Part shown: one piece after another, positions 25,789 through 34,518 of the stretch
How the letters are laid out: each line of letters starts with the position of its first letter
How positions within the stretch are numbered: position 1 is the first letter of the stretch
Assembly: GCA_036574075.1 (NCBI GenBank)
Contig: JAINCN010000021.1
Span: 1 to 64,000 of the forward strand
DNA: 64,000 nucleotides
Reading direction: 5' to 3'
DNA from: Deltaproteobacteria bacterium
GTDB lineage: Bacteria; Desulfobacterota; Dissulfuribacteria; Dissulfuribacterales; UBA5754
Program-made: the position numbers and the translations under genes
The notes under the pieces: model-generated
The model's database searches: none
Seen by the model: the letters and a program-made list of their open reading frames with translations, nothing else
What the model was told of the DNA's origin: nothing

Positions 25789-25928
25789 CCTGAATCCGTG
25801 AGCCTACGGCTGGGGTATTTATTTCGTGCGGCAAATAGCCTCCTGTCCATGGGCGCCTCAATCCACAAATACCCCCGGCCGTAGGCTTATGCTGTGAAAT
25901 CGAAAGGTTGAGTGCACACGGATTTAGG
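25789..25928 (-). mobile_element. MITE-like repeat, copy 4 (subfamily 1, deleted form)
   Basis: A 140-bp element in inverse orientation, flanked by a perfect 5-bp duplication CTTTT (25784-25788 and 25929-25933). Arms are GCCTACGGCTGGGGTA and TACCCCCGGCCGTAGGC. Compared with the 175-bp copies it lacks about 33 bp of the centre, where the long form carries two CCATGG-centred direct repeats; the deletion probably arose between them. The subterminal box is subfamily 1 (GAAATCGAAAGGTTGAGTGC). It separates fliA from cheY. Confidence 0.85.
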
Positions 25929-26032
25929 CTTTTGTCTGCCGAAAGAGCTGCGGAATCGGTTCCATTCAACACGATCAAGGCGGGTGTCGAAAAGTAATTC
26001 GAAAAGGACTATTTTATAAGAGGAGCTGAACC

Positions 26033-26413
26033 ATGGCGTTTGATACAAACATGAAGATCCTTATCGTTGACGATTTTGCTACCATGCGCAGAATCGTCAA
26101 AAATATCCTCACCCAGCTGGGCTTCAAGAATTTCATCGAGGCAGAAGACGGAACCATCGCGTGGGATGTGCTCCAGAAGGAAAAGGTCGATTTCATAGTC
26201 TCCGACTGGAACATGCCCACAATGACGGGAATCGAGCTCCTGAAAAAGGTCCGTGCTGACGAGCGTTTTAAGGACCTCCCCTTTATTATGGTCACGGCTG
26301 AGGCACAGAAGGAAAACATCATTGAGGCCGTCAAGGCACGGGTCAGCAACTATATAGTCAAGCCGTTCACGCCCGAGACCCTGAGCGAGAAGATCCAGAA
26401 GATATTCTCGTAA
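26033..26413 (+). CDS. cheY: Chemotaxis response regulator CheY
   Basis: A 126-aa single-domain receiver. The acidic pocket is ILIVDDFATMRRIVKN (two Asp near residues 13-14), the phosphorylation site is Asp in IVSDWNMPTMTG (~58), and the switch residues are T in MVTAEA and K in IVKPFTPE. Similar to CheY of enterics rather than to DNA-binding regulators. GAGGAG lies 9 nt upstream of the ATG. Its target is FliM at 16017; CheA at 60222 is the likely kinase. Confidence 0.93.
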   Translation: MAFDTNMKILIVDDFATMRRIVKNILTQLGFKNFIEAEDGTIAWDVLQKEKVDFIVSDWNMPTMTGIELLKKVRADERFKDLPFIMVTAEAQKENIIEAVKARVSNYIVKPFTPETLSEKIQKIFS

Positions 26414-26432
26414 ACGTGACGAAAGGAGAGAC

Positions 26433-27350
26433 GTGAGCCCCGAATCCCCGAAAGTTAAGGACGCCTTTTTTGAGGAGTTGCAGGAGGACGACGGCCCAGA
26501 ATCCGTCCCCGCTCTCAACGGGGAACCGATCGAGGAAGGGCAAAAGGTCGCAGAAGCAGAATCCGTGGATGGGACCGTCCTGTCCGATGACGAACTCTGG
26601 GACGCCAATGCCGGACCGGATGACGTCTCCCTTTTCGATGACCTTTCACAAAAGATCGAGGAAATCGATGCCCTGTCCGAGAACCAGAAACAGGAGACGC
26701 CCCAGGAGGGGGGCCTCCCCGAGTCCCCTCTCGAGGACGAGAGCGACAAGGCGCCTGCTCCGCCGCTCCTGGAGGAGTCACTAGAAAGTGAAGGCGCATC
26801 CGGACCTGTCGTCGTTAGGGAGAGGCCTTTTCTTGCGTGGGGGATGACGGCCCTTTCCACCATTCTTGCCGCCGGTGGGGTCTATCTCCTCTGGGTCATG
26901 GGCCTTTTCGCCCAATCTCCCGCAACTTACCCTTTGTCTCCGGCCGTGGCGACTTCTCCGGTCTCTCCGGTCTCTCCGGTTGCACAGCCCGCAGACCAGA
27001 CTTCCAGGACCATCCCGTCTCCCGCTGCCGGAAAGGGCGTGCTGCCCCAGATGGAGACCTTGGGCCTTGCGCCGTTTCTCATTCCGGCCAATCAAAGGGG
27101 AGAACTCGTCTTTTTGAGCCTAACCGTGGAACTCAGCCTGCCTGACGACGCCACAAAGCAGGAGCTTTCCCGCAAGGAGGCGTGGGTGAGGGACGCCATC
27201 TACCGGGAACTCAAGGGGATCGATCTATCCTCCCATGAGTCCGGTGACCTTCTCGTCCCGTACCGCAAATCCCTTCTCGATCGCTTGAATCGGGAGTTTG
27301 CGCCCCTGAGGGTGGAAGATGTGAAGCTCAACGGGGTCGTCCTCAAGTAG
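26433..27350 (+). CDS. Membrane protein with FliL-like periplasmic domain
   Basis: A 305-aa protein starting at GTG 26433 behind AAAGGAGAG. Residues 1-125 are highly acidic and low-complexity (cytoplasmic). One membrane helix spans ~131-157 (FLAWGMTALSTILAAGGVYL). A Pro/Ser/Val-rich linker follows, and the last ~90 residues (LVFLSLTVELSLPDD, WVRDAIYRELKGIDL, LRVEDVKLNGVVL) follow the strand-helix pattern of FliL periplasmic domains. I infer a flagellar or stator-associated role from this resemblance and the cheY/DUF2802 context. No named family was recognised over the full length. Confidence 0.6.
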   Translation: MSPESPKVKDAFFEELQEDDGPESVPALNGEPIEEGQKVAEAESVDGTVLSDDELWDANAGPDDVSLFDDLSQKIEEIDALSENQKQETPQEGGLPESPLEDESDKAPAPPLLEESLESEGASGPVVVRERPFLAWGMTALSTILAAGGVYLLWVMGLFAQSPATYPLSPAVATSPVSPVSPVAQPADQTSRTIPSPAAGKGVLPQMETLGLAPFLIPANQRGELVFLSLTVELSLPDDATKQELSRKEAWVRDAIYRELKGIDLSSHESGDLLVPYRKSLLDRLNREFAPLRVEDVKLNGVVLK

Positions 27351-27410
27351 GGGCCAATCCTATTGGCCTTTTCGCGTGGCGGTCCCATAAAAAATTCCTG
27401 GGTATCACAG

Positions 27411-27866
27411 ATGGTAACTCTTGGTTCGCCCTTTCTACCCACAATCGGGCAGATCTTTCTCGACGCAGTCCTATTTCTTGCCATCTGGATCCTTTACAGA
27501 CGCATCAGGCATCTGGATCCGGAAAAAATCGACTATCTTGTGCACCGCCTCGATGAAAACGCCAGACTCATCCGGGAGCTTGATGCAAATCTGCGGGAAA
27601 AAGAGCGCATCTCCAACGAACTTGCCGATCTCCTCAAATGGGCATCCAAAAGAGACAAGGCATCAGGATCCCCATCAGGAGACCCCTCAGGCGAAGGCAG
27701 AAAGAGAAACGTCCGGGATCTAGCCCTCTCCATGTGGGCGGATGGGAAGGACATCCAGGAGATCTCCCTTGCCACAGGCCTTTTCCCGGGCGAGATCGAA
27801 CTCCTGATAGACCTTTCGCGGCCGTTGGCAGCGAAGGAAATGCCTAAAGGGCCTCCTCGATCTTGA
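27411..27866 (+). CDS. DUF2802-type membrane-anchored protein
   Basis: A 151-aa protein: N-terminal hydrophobic helix (residues ~11-29, IGQIFLDAVLFLAIWILY), a predicted coiled coil (~35-80, HRLDENARLIRELDANLREK), a variable Ser/Gly/Lys stretch, and a C-terminal helix-turn-helix-like segment (LALSMWADGKDIQEISLATG then FPGEIELLIDL) characteristic of DUF2802. Such genes commonly accompany flagellar and chemotaxis loci, as here. ATG 27411 is preferred; a TTG at 27363 would add 16 unconserved residues. The end converges with, and overlaps by 23 nt, the gene on the other strand. Confidence 0.75.
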   Translation: MVTLGSPFLPTIGQIFLDAVLFLAIWILYRRIRHLDPEKIDYLVHRLDENARLIRELDANLREKERISNELADLLKWASKRDKASGSPSGDPSGEGRKRNVRDLALSMWADGKDIQEISLATGLFPGEIELLIDLSRPLAAKEMPKGPPRS

Positions 27867-28092
27867 CGACCGGGCAGGTCATGGTGTGGTTGATGGCGTC
27901 GATGGTCTGCATCTTCTGCATTACCACCTCGGAGAGGGCCTCATGCCCATCCGTTTCCACCTCGGCGATGATGTCGTACGGCCCCATGATGATGTCAAGC
28001 CGTTTGACTTCGGGCATGTTCTGAAGGGTCCTGGCGACCTCACTCGTCTTTCCGATCTTGGTATTGATGAGGATGTAGGCCTTGAGGGACAT
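27844..28092 (-). CDS. Stand-alone Lrp/AsnC-type ligand-binding (RAM) domain protein
   Basis: An 82-aa protein consisting only of the Lrp/AsnC effector domain: AYILINTKIGKTSEVARTL, then IIMGPYDIIAEVET and INHTMTCPVVKIEE. The helix-turn-helix part is absent. Such stand-alone domains form ring oligomers that bind amino acids and may tune Lrp regulators or enzymes. The ATG at 28092 has GCAGGAGG 7 nt upstream; a longer frame to 28209 lacks similarity. Preceded by the 46-aa membrane protein gene, likely co-transcribed. Confidence 0.85.
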   Translation of the reverse strand: MSLKAYILINTKIGKTSEVARTLQNMPEVKRLDIIMGPYDIIAEVETDGHEALSEVVMQKMQTIDAINHTMTCPVVKIEEAL

Positions 28093-28114
28093 GGGGGGTC
28101 CTCCTGCGGAATAA

Positions 28115-28255
28115 TTATCGAGTAACTTTACCGTTTTTCCGTGCCTCTTCAAGCGCGCGGGAGCGGCTGCGGAAATATCCGACCGCATCCACAACGAGCC
28201 GAAATACAATAGCCCCGCCGATAAGGAGACCGGGCATGATGCGCCACTTCTTCAT
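28115..28255 (-). CDS. Small membrane protein, 46 aa
   Basis: ATG at 28255 to TAA at 28115 encodes 46 residues, starting MKKWRIMPGLLIGGAIVFRL. A positively charged start is followed by one hydrophobic helix (~residues 7-27) and then a charged amphipathic tail (FRSRSRALEEARKNGK). GCGAGGCG lies 6-13 nt upstream of the start. The codon and charge pattern look like a real single-pass protein. It lies 22 bp upstream of the stand-alone RAM gene on the same strand. I do not recognise a family; a short leader or a chance frame are alternatives. Confidence 0.55.
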   Translation of the reverse strand: MKKWRIMPGLLIGGAIVFRLVVDAVGYFRSRSRALEEARKNGKVTR

Positions 28256-28273
28256 GAAGTCGCCTCGCAGGAA

Positions 28274-28291
28274 CCTTTGTTTGAACAAAGG
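28274..28291. promoter_or_regulatory. Perfect palindrome between divergent genes (possible operator)
   Basis: CCTTTGTT-TG-AACAAAGG, 8-bp arms with a 2-bp centre, lies 18 bp upstream of the 46-aa protein start and 112 bp upstream of the addA-like ATG. The symmetric, AT-centred form is what a dimeric repressor site looks like. The regulator is unknown. Confidence 0.4.
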
Positions 28292-28402
28292 ATAAATCCT
28301 TCCTTAATGGTCAGTCAACGCCTGACGTAAGACGCCCGTCCATGGTTTTCCCCACGGCGTCGCATAGTTCCTTGCAGGACGAGCGGCGGGTAAAATGCAC
28401 CC

Positions 28403-31400
28403 ATGTCTTCGATCGCAGTCCCGCCCCTTCCTCCAGACTCCGCCCTCCCCTTTCCCCACATCCTGAGGGTCAGGGCGTCAGCCGGCTCGGGAAAGACCTA
28501 CATCCTCGCCCTCCGCTTCGCCCAGTTCCTCCTATCAGGTAAAATCCCCCGGCCCCTGCCGGAAAACATCCTCGCCATCACGTTCACACGGGCTGCCACT
28601 GCCGAGATGCGCTCCCGCGTACTCGACAGGCTCAAAAAGGCGGCCCTGGGAGATGACAATTCTGTAAAAGGGCTTGCCTCCCTTGTTTCCATCCCGCCGG
28701 AGGCCGTCTCGAAAGAGGCGGAAAGGGTCGTGGATGAGCTGGTCTTCCGGTATGACTCTTTTCAGGTGTGCACCATCGACAGCCTCATCACCCGGCTCGT
28801 CAGGGCCTGCTCGCTCGAGCTCGGGCTCTCCCCAGTACTCGAGATAGAGACCGACACAGAGCCCTATACCGCTGCCGCCCTCGACCGCATGCTCCTTGCG
28901 GCAGGAAGGGATACCGACCTCTTCGAGGACCTCAAGGATTTCGTCCTCCATTACCTGGACTTTGAAGGAAAGGCCGGCTGGTGGCCCCGCTACGCACTCC
29001 ACCAGGTGTTTGTCAAATTCCTCGAGATCGAAACCCGCACGGGAAAGGGGCTCAAGGCGGGAAGGGCACCGCGCACGGACGCCGTTTCAGCGGCCTTTGC
29101 AGGGGAAGCGGCCCAGTTTCTCGAGCTTGGCGAGGGGCTTGGCGTGGCCTCCATGCTCAAAAAGACAGAGCGGGCGTGCATCGAAAAGGCGGCGAACGGG
29201 GATGACGAGACCTTCAAGTCAAAGACCTGGCAAAAGGCGTCTGCCCGGGACCTCTTCAAAAGGTCCTGCGACGTACCCGTCGAGATGGAAGTCTCGTGGC
29301 AACGCCTGAGGGCCCTGGCCGGGGCCTATGCCCTGGCCAGGGCCCTAAAAAGGCCCCTTCCCTACATCCGGCTATTTCGCCGATGGAAGGAGGAACTGGC
29401 AGCGGTCAAGGAGAAACGGCAGACCATATTTCTCGGTGACATAAACCTCCTTGCCAGAAGGCTTACCGAAGGGTTCCCGGCAAGCGAGGTCCTCTTTCGC
29501 CTCGGCGAGCGGATTCGTCACGTCCTCGTGGACGAATTCCAGGACACGAGTGCACTGCAGTGGAAAAACCTCCGTCCCCTACTCGATGAGGCCGTTTCAA
29601 ACGGCGGTTCCATCTTCTGCGTGGGGGATACAAAGCAGACCCTCTACCGCTGGCGCGGAAGCGACGCCCACATCTTCGACGAGGCCCTGAAGGGCTTTCC
29701 GTCCATCGCACCCGGCCATCTTCTCGATCTTGACCTGAAACACAACTGGAGAAGCCGGAGGGTGATCCTCGATTTCGTGGCGGACGTCTTTGCCACGCCA
29801 TGCCTCATGGCTGCAGACGGGTTCGTGAACGACCTGGGTGAGGAAGATGCCAGGCGCATCGCCGGGGCCTTCGCCAGTGCAGCCCAGTCCGTCCCTCCAG
29901 GACGCAAGGAGGCCCACGAAGGCGGGTATGTATCAGTAGAAAAGGTAGAGAAGACCGACAAGGACTCCCCTCCGTGGGAGCGGCTCGTGAGGCTTCTTGA
30001 GACGGATATCCTCACGCGGCGGCCACCCGGCGACGTCATGGTCCTTCTTCGAAGAAACGAAGACGTGGAGGGGGTGACTGCGGCCCTCCTTGCCGTTGGG
30101 ATCCCCACGGTCTCTGAGAGGCTCCTCGATGTGCGCTCAGATCCCGTTGTCAGGGAGATACTCTCCTTCATCAGATTTCTGGACCAGCCCGAGGACATCC
30201 ATCTCGCAACGATCCTCTCCGGCCGCCTCGCAGAGTGTGTCTGGAGGCGCCACGGCCCCGAGGGGATCTCACCGAATGGATGGATCGAATCGGTCTCGGC
30301 CCGCCCGAACAGGCGTGCAGCGCTCAAAAACGTCCTGAGACAGGATCTCCCCGGCCTGTGGGAGGCCCTTTTCCTGCCGTTTGTCAGGAAATCCGGCTCG
30401 CACACGGTCCATGATCTTGCCACCCACATGGTAAAGACCTTTCGGATTCGGGAAAGATTTCCAGAGGCCTGGCCGTCTGTAAGACACCTCCTTTCGGTCA
30501 TGCACGAGAGGGAGCCCGAGCTCGGTGGCGACCCAGCTGCCTTTCTCGAGTGGATGGAAGCGGCCCCGATGGAAGGCCTCCTTCTCCCCATGCCAAAAGA
30601 CGCGCATGCCGTCCGGGTCATGACCATCCATAAGGCCAAGGGCCTTGAGGCCCCGGTGGTGGTCCTTCCGAAGGCGGCCATCGTGCCGCGCACCGACAAC
30701 ATGATCTGCGAAGAGACCCGGGACGGGTTTCGGCTCTGGCATACGACCGAGGAACTCCGGAAGGTTTCAGAGCGACTATCCCGACTCCACAAGAGAGATC
30801 TCAAGGAGGCATGGAGGGACGAACTGAACTGCCTTTACGTGGCCCTGACCCGGGCGCAGGAGGAACTCTACCTCCTCGTCCCGCCCAAGGTCGGAAACAG
30901 AACGAACAGGATCCTGGGGATCATTGAGCACGTAGCCGAAAACAAGGCCGATGTGTTCACGCGTGGGGAGATGCTGCCTAAAAAAACGGCCCGCTGGAAC
31001 AAAGGGGTCCCGAAATTGCCTGCAAGTTGCCCACATGAAACAGAAGAAACGAAAAGGCGCCCCTGGGAGGCCCTTCTCGTCCGTCGCGACGAATCGGGCT
31101 TCCCGTTTCTTTCGCCCGTGCGGCAGATGGCCATTAGGTCAGGAGAGGCCGTGCACAGGCTCCTTGCAAGGCTCACCGCCCCCCTCGCCTGCCCTCCGGT
31201 GGCTGATCCGCTCGCAGCCCTCCTCTCCGACATGCTCGAACCATGGGAATGGGACGAAATCACCCCTGAGGACCTGAAAAGGATCGCGGACAGCCTCCTG
31301 ATCCCCGAGGCCCAGCCCCTATTCTGGCCGGTCGAAGTGGCCAGGATCTCTACAGAAAGGGAGATCGCAGACGCAAACGGAGAACTCTACCGGATCGACA

Positions 31401-31588
31401 GGCTCGTCGTAACAGACAAGGAGGTGTTCGTCTGCGAGTACAAGACCGGTGAAAGACCGCGAAGCCGGGACGCGGAACAGCTCTCTCGGTATCTCGCGCT
31501 CCTTTCATCAATCTATCAGAACCGGGCCGTCTCAGGCATCCTTCTCTATCTCGACGCAGGCATTGCCCAGAGGGTCTCGGTACCATGA
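28403..31588 (+). CDS. addA: AddA-like UvrD/RecB-family helicase-nuclease
   Basis: A 1061-aa protein with all superfamily 1A helicase motifs: RASAGSGKTYILA (motif I, ~25-37), VDEFQDTSALQWKNL (II), GDTKQTLYRWRGSD (III), MTIHKAKGLEAPVVVLPK (V) and NCLYVALTRAQEELYLL (VI). The C-terminus has a PD-(D/E)XK nuclease (DRLVVTDKEVFVCEYKTGER). It would unwind and resect double-strand DNA ends to load RecA. It overlaps the addB-like gene by 4 nt; gene order addA-addB is the reverse of the usual one. Confidence 0.85.
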   Translation: MSSIAVPPLPPDSALPFPHILRVRASAGSGKTYILALRFAQFLLSGKIPRPLPENILAITFTRAATAEMRSRVLDRLKKAALGDDNSVKGLASLVSIPPEAVSKEAERVVDELVFRYDSFQVCTIDSLITRLVRACSLELGLSPVLEIETDTEPYTAAALDRMLLAAGRDTDLFEDLKDFVLHYLDFEGKAGWWPRYALHQVFVKFLEIETRTGKGLKAGRAPRTDAVSAAFAGEAAQFLELGEGLGVASMLKKTERACIEKAANGDDETFKSKTWQKASARDLFKRSCDVPVEMEVSWQRLRALAGAYALARALKRPLPYIRLFRRWKEELAAVKEKRQTIFLGDINLLARRLTEGFPASEVLFRLGERIRHVLVDEFQDTSALQWKNLRPLLDEAVSNGGSIFCVGDTKQTLYRWRGSDAHIFDEALKGFPSIAPGHLLDLDLKHNWRSRRVILDFVADVFATPCLMAADGFVNDLGEEDARRIAGAFASAAQSVPPGRKEAHEGGYVSVEKVEKTDKDSPPWERLVRLLETDILTRRPPGDVMVLLRRNEDVEGVTAALLAVGIPTVSERLLDVRSDPVVREILSFIRFLDQPEDIHLATILSGRLAECVWRRHGPEGISPNGWIESVSARPNRRAALKNVLRQDLPGLWEALFLPFVRKSGSHTVHDLATHMVKTFRIRERFPEAWPSVRHLLSVMHEREPELGGDPAAFLEWMEAAPMEGLLLPMPKDAHAVRVMTIHKAKGLEAPVVVLPKAAIVPRTDNMICEETRDGFRLWHTTEELRKVSERLSRLHKRDLKEAWRDELNCLYVALTRAQEELYLLVPPKVGNRTNRILGIIEHVAENKADVFTRGEMLPKKTARWNKGVPKLPASCPHETEETKRRPWEALLVRRDESGFPFLSPVRQMAIRSGEAVHRLLARLTAPLACPPVADPLAALLSDMLEPWEWDEITPEDLKRIADSLLIPEAQPLFWPVEVARISTEREIADANGELYRIDRLVVTDKEVFVCEYKTGERPRSRDAEQLSRYLALLSSIYQNRAVSGILLYLDAGIAQRVSVP

Positions 31589-34440
31589 CCCATCTCATCC
31601 TTCCCCTTTCCTCCTCGCTCGTTTCGCAGGTGGCGGACATGCTCCTCAAGGACCGTCCTTGTACGCAGGATCTGTCTGATGCAGCCTGCGTCTTTCCAGG
31701 AAAGAGGCCTGCGCTCTACCTCAGACAGGAGCTTGCGCGCCGAATCGGCAGGGCCTTTCTCCCGCCCGCCATCTTTGACGTGGACGGCTTCATGTCCTAT
31801 CTCGCCCGCATGACCGAAAGGGGCAGGGGGTTGAGGGAGGCCGATCTGGTGACCCGTCTCCATCACGTCTTCTCTGCTGCCAGAGAGGCCGGAAAGACGA
31901 GGCTATCCGAACGCTTCGAGGACTTCCTCTTCTGGGGCATGAGACTCCTTGAGATCTTTGACGAATTTGGGACCGAACTCGTGGATGCAGCGGATATTGA
32001 AGGGGCAGTCGTGATCGCCCTCCATGAGGCCGGGCTCTCTGAGGAGGCACAGGGGATCTGGCAGACCCTTCCAGACCTTTTTAAGGCCTATAAAAGGCGC
32101 CTTTTGGATGAGCACATCGCAACACGAGGGGAAAACTACCGGTCCGCGGCCGAGGCCATTGACCGAATCGATCTTCCCTTCGACCAGTGCGTCATTGCCG
32201 GGTTTACGGCCCTCACAAGGGCAGAAGAAAAGGTCTTTGCCTCACTTGCACGGCGCGGCATCGCCCGCATGGTGATCCAGGAAGACCGTCAGGGCGGGTT
32301 CCATACCCGCCCGGATTTTGCCGCCCGTCTCATTGGGGTCATCCCTGGGACATGGGAACGCATGGATGGCCCCGTTACTTCGCCTCCTTCCCCGCACATC
32401 CAGATCTTCCGTGCCCCTGACCTCCACGCAGAGCTGGATCTCGCACGAAAGGTCATGCAGGAAATACCCTTGCCTGACACATCTGACATGGCCATCTGCC
32501 TTCCCGACCCGGGCGCCCTTGTCCCGGTCCTCGCCTGGCTCGTGGAGGAAACGGGTGCGCCCTTCAACGTCTCCATGGGCTATCCCCTCGAGCGCACCCC
32601 AGCCGCCAGCCTTCTCATGAAGGCCCTTGACGCCGTAGAATCCGAAGAGGGCGGGGCCTGTCACGTCCCGGAATATCTAGCATTTTTGAAACATCCCATT
32701 GTCATGTCCCTCACCCCTAAGGACGCGCCTGAAACGGGTGATCTCCGCCCAGTGGTCCACGCGGTCTCGCAAGCCTGCACGGAAAGGAGACTTATATACG
32801 TGGATCCGGCCGGGCTCGAGGATATCATGGAGTATGGCGGCGCGATCCCTCCAGGTCTCCGGGCGCTCCTTTCACAGGTCCACAAAAAGGGGCTCTTCGC
32901 CCCCAGGGCCGCCCGTACAGTCCGGGAGTTCGCAGATGCCCTCTCAGACCTTCTCTGCTTTGCGACGACAAACGGCCCAGCAGCCGCCCATCCCTTTGGA
33001 AGGGAGGCCATCGAGACCATCATCCGCCTCCTCGACGAGGCCGCCTATTCCCCCCTCGGCCCTGAGCCCATGACCGCCCAGGGATTCCGGCGCCTTCTCG
33101 CCCATCTATTCCGCTCGACCCCCATACCATTTCAGGGAAGCCCGCTTGCCGGGATCCAGGTCCTGGGTTTTCTCGAGACCCGTTCCCTCAGGTTTCGCCA
33201 CGTCCTTCTCTTCGACGCCTCAGAAGGCATCCTTCCAGGGGCACAGGATCCGGATCCCATACTCCCAGACGGTATAAGACGCGCCCTGGGCCTCCCGGCC
33301 CGGGAGACCGCAGTCGGGATCGTCAGACACCACTTTCGGGCCCTCGTGGCAGGGGCTGGCACGGTCCATATCTTTTCGACCGAAAAGGAAGACGCAGAGC
33401 CCAGCAGGTTCGTCCAGGAACTCATCTGGGAAGAGGAAAAGAAAAAAGGGGCAATTAACGCCGTTCCAATCACCAGTCTGACCGAAAGTTACCGGGTCCC
33501 CCTTCCCGAACACCGCCCCAGGCCAAAGACGAATGAGGTCCTATCCCTTCTTGGTGGATTTAGCTACTCGCCCCAAGCCCTTGATACCTACCTCGGCTGC
33601 CCATTTCGGTTCTATGCCAGATACGTCCTCGGCATAGAGGAGCCGCGCCCCATGGTCCAGGCCGAGATCGACCCCTTGATAACAGGGGAGATCGTCCACG
33701 AGACACTCGAGGAATTTTATAGAATGTTTCTTGGCAAGCCCATTGAACCGTGTGAGGCATGGGAGGCGAGGCTCGAGGCGGTATGCGACCAGACGCTCGA
33801 AAAACGGTTTGCTGAGCCGGCCTCCTGGAGCGGGCCGGTCCGCCTCTTGCGGGAGATCCTCCTCTATCGCCTGCAAAATTTCGTAGAAGATGACCTGAAG
33901 ACCGCAAGAGGCAGAAGGCTTTTGGCCCTCGAGGACAGGGCGCAGGCACGGCTCCATCTTAATGACGGGTCATCTGTGAATCTATCCGGGCGGCTTGACC
34001 GTGTGGAGCTCGACCCTGACGGGACCCTCTGGGTCCTGGACTACAAGACAGGAAGGGCCGACATGCCGTCCTCGCTCCCGCACGGGCCAGTCTCAGGACG
34101 TCATGAGATAAAAAAGGCCTTTGGATCCCTCCAGCTTCCTGTCTATCTCATCCTCTCACAGGGGAGGCAGGACGTACGGTTTAAGGCCATGAACGCCGGG
34201 ATCTACGCCATTGGAGGCACTGGTGGAAAAGACGGCAGGGGCAAAAATGGGACCCTTCGGCCCCTCATTCCCGAAGGCACGCCATGGAAAGAGGCCCTCG
34301 AGATGATCTTCATCCCAGCAGTTCAATCTGTCATCGGGGAGATCCTTGACCCAGAGGTGCCCTTTATCGAGGACCCGTCCGATCCGGGCTCATGCAGGAA
34401 TTGCCCGTATTCACAGGGCCTCTGCAGGGCCGCAGGGTAA
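31585..34440 (+). CDS. addB: AddB-like nuclease with Fe-S cluster cysteines
   Basis: A 951-aa partner of the addA-like protein. No Walker A lysine is visible in the N-terminal region, as in inactive RecC/AddB helicase folds. The C-terminal PD-(D/E)XK nuclease has GEIVHETLEEF, GRLDRVELD and VLDYKTGRAD. One cysteine in YLGCPFRFYARYV and three in SCRNCPYSQGLC bracket the nuclease as in AddB iron-sulfur nucleases. Both nuclease sites of the pair appear intact. Confidence 0.83.
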   Translation: MTHLILPLSSSLVSQVADMLLKDRPCTQDLSDAACVFPGKRPALYLRQELARRIGRAFLPPAIFDVDGFMSYLARMTERGRGLREADLVTRLHHVFSAAREAGKTRLSERFEDFLFWGMRLLEIFDEFGTELVDAADIEGAVVIALHEAGLSEEAQGIWQTLPDLFKAYKRRLLDEHIATRGENYRSAAEAIDRIDLPFDQCVIAGFTALTRAEEKVFASLARRGIARMVIQEDRQGGFHTRPDFAARLIGVIPGTWERMDGPVTSPPSPHIQIFRAPDLHAELDLARKVMQEIPLPDTSDMAICLPDPGALVPVLAWLVEETGAPFNVSMGYPLERTPAASLLMKALDAVESEEGGACHVPEYLAFLKHPIVMSLTPKDAPETGDLRPVVHAVSQACTERRLIYVDPAGLEDIMEYGGAIPPGLRALLSQVHKKGLFAPRAARTVREFADALSDLLCFATTNGPAAAHPFGREAIETIIRLLDEAAYSPLGPEPMTAQGFRRLLAHLFRSTPIPFQGSPLAGIQVLGFLETRSLRFRHVLLFDASEGILPGAQDPDPILPDGIRRALGLPARETAVGIVRHHFRALVAGAGTVHIFSTEKEDAEPSRFVQELIWEEEKKKGAINAVPITSLTESYRVPLPEHRPRPKTNEVLSLLGGFSYSPQALDTYLGCPFRFYARYVLGIEEPRPMVQAEIDPLITGEIVHETLEEFYRMFLGKPIEPCEAWEARLEAVCDQTLEKRFAEPASWSGPVRLLREILLYRLQNFVEDDLKTARGRRLLALEDRAQARLHLNDGSSVNLSGRLDRVELDPDGTLWVLDYKTGRADMPSSLPHGPVSGRHEIKKAFGSLQLPVYLILSQGRQDVRFKAMNAGIYAIGGTGGKDGRGKNGTLRPLIPEGTPWKEALEMIFIPAVQSVIGEILDPEVPFIEDPSDPGSCRNCPYSQGLCRAAG

Positions 34441-34449
34441 AAAAATGGA

Positions 34450-34478
34450 GTGCGGCCAATAGCCCCGTCCATTGGCGG
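34450..34478 (-). repeat. Degraded core fragment of the MITE-like repeat
   Basis: GTGCGGCCAATAGCCCCGTC then CATTGGCG matches the centre of intact copies (GTGCGGCAAATAGCCCCCGT then CCATGGGCG). No ends remain. It lies in the 78-bp gap between addB-like and glycosyltransferase genes. Confidence 0.5.
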
Positions 34479-34518
34479 GATGGCATCTTGCCTTCTGATA
34501 TGGTAATCGCAGCAGTAG

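Noticed and set aside
25930-26032. Sigma28 promoter before cheY (GCCGAAAG at 25940)
   Set aside because: The -10-like sequence has no TAAA element at the right distance, so evidence is too weak.
28403-34440. Calling the helicase pair a new phage-defence system
   Set aside because: All SF1A motifs, two PD-(D/E)XK sites and the Fe-S cysteines fit the well-known AddAB recombination machinery; there are no defence-type neighbours.
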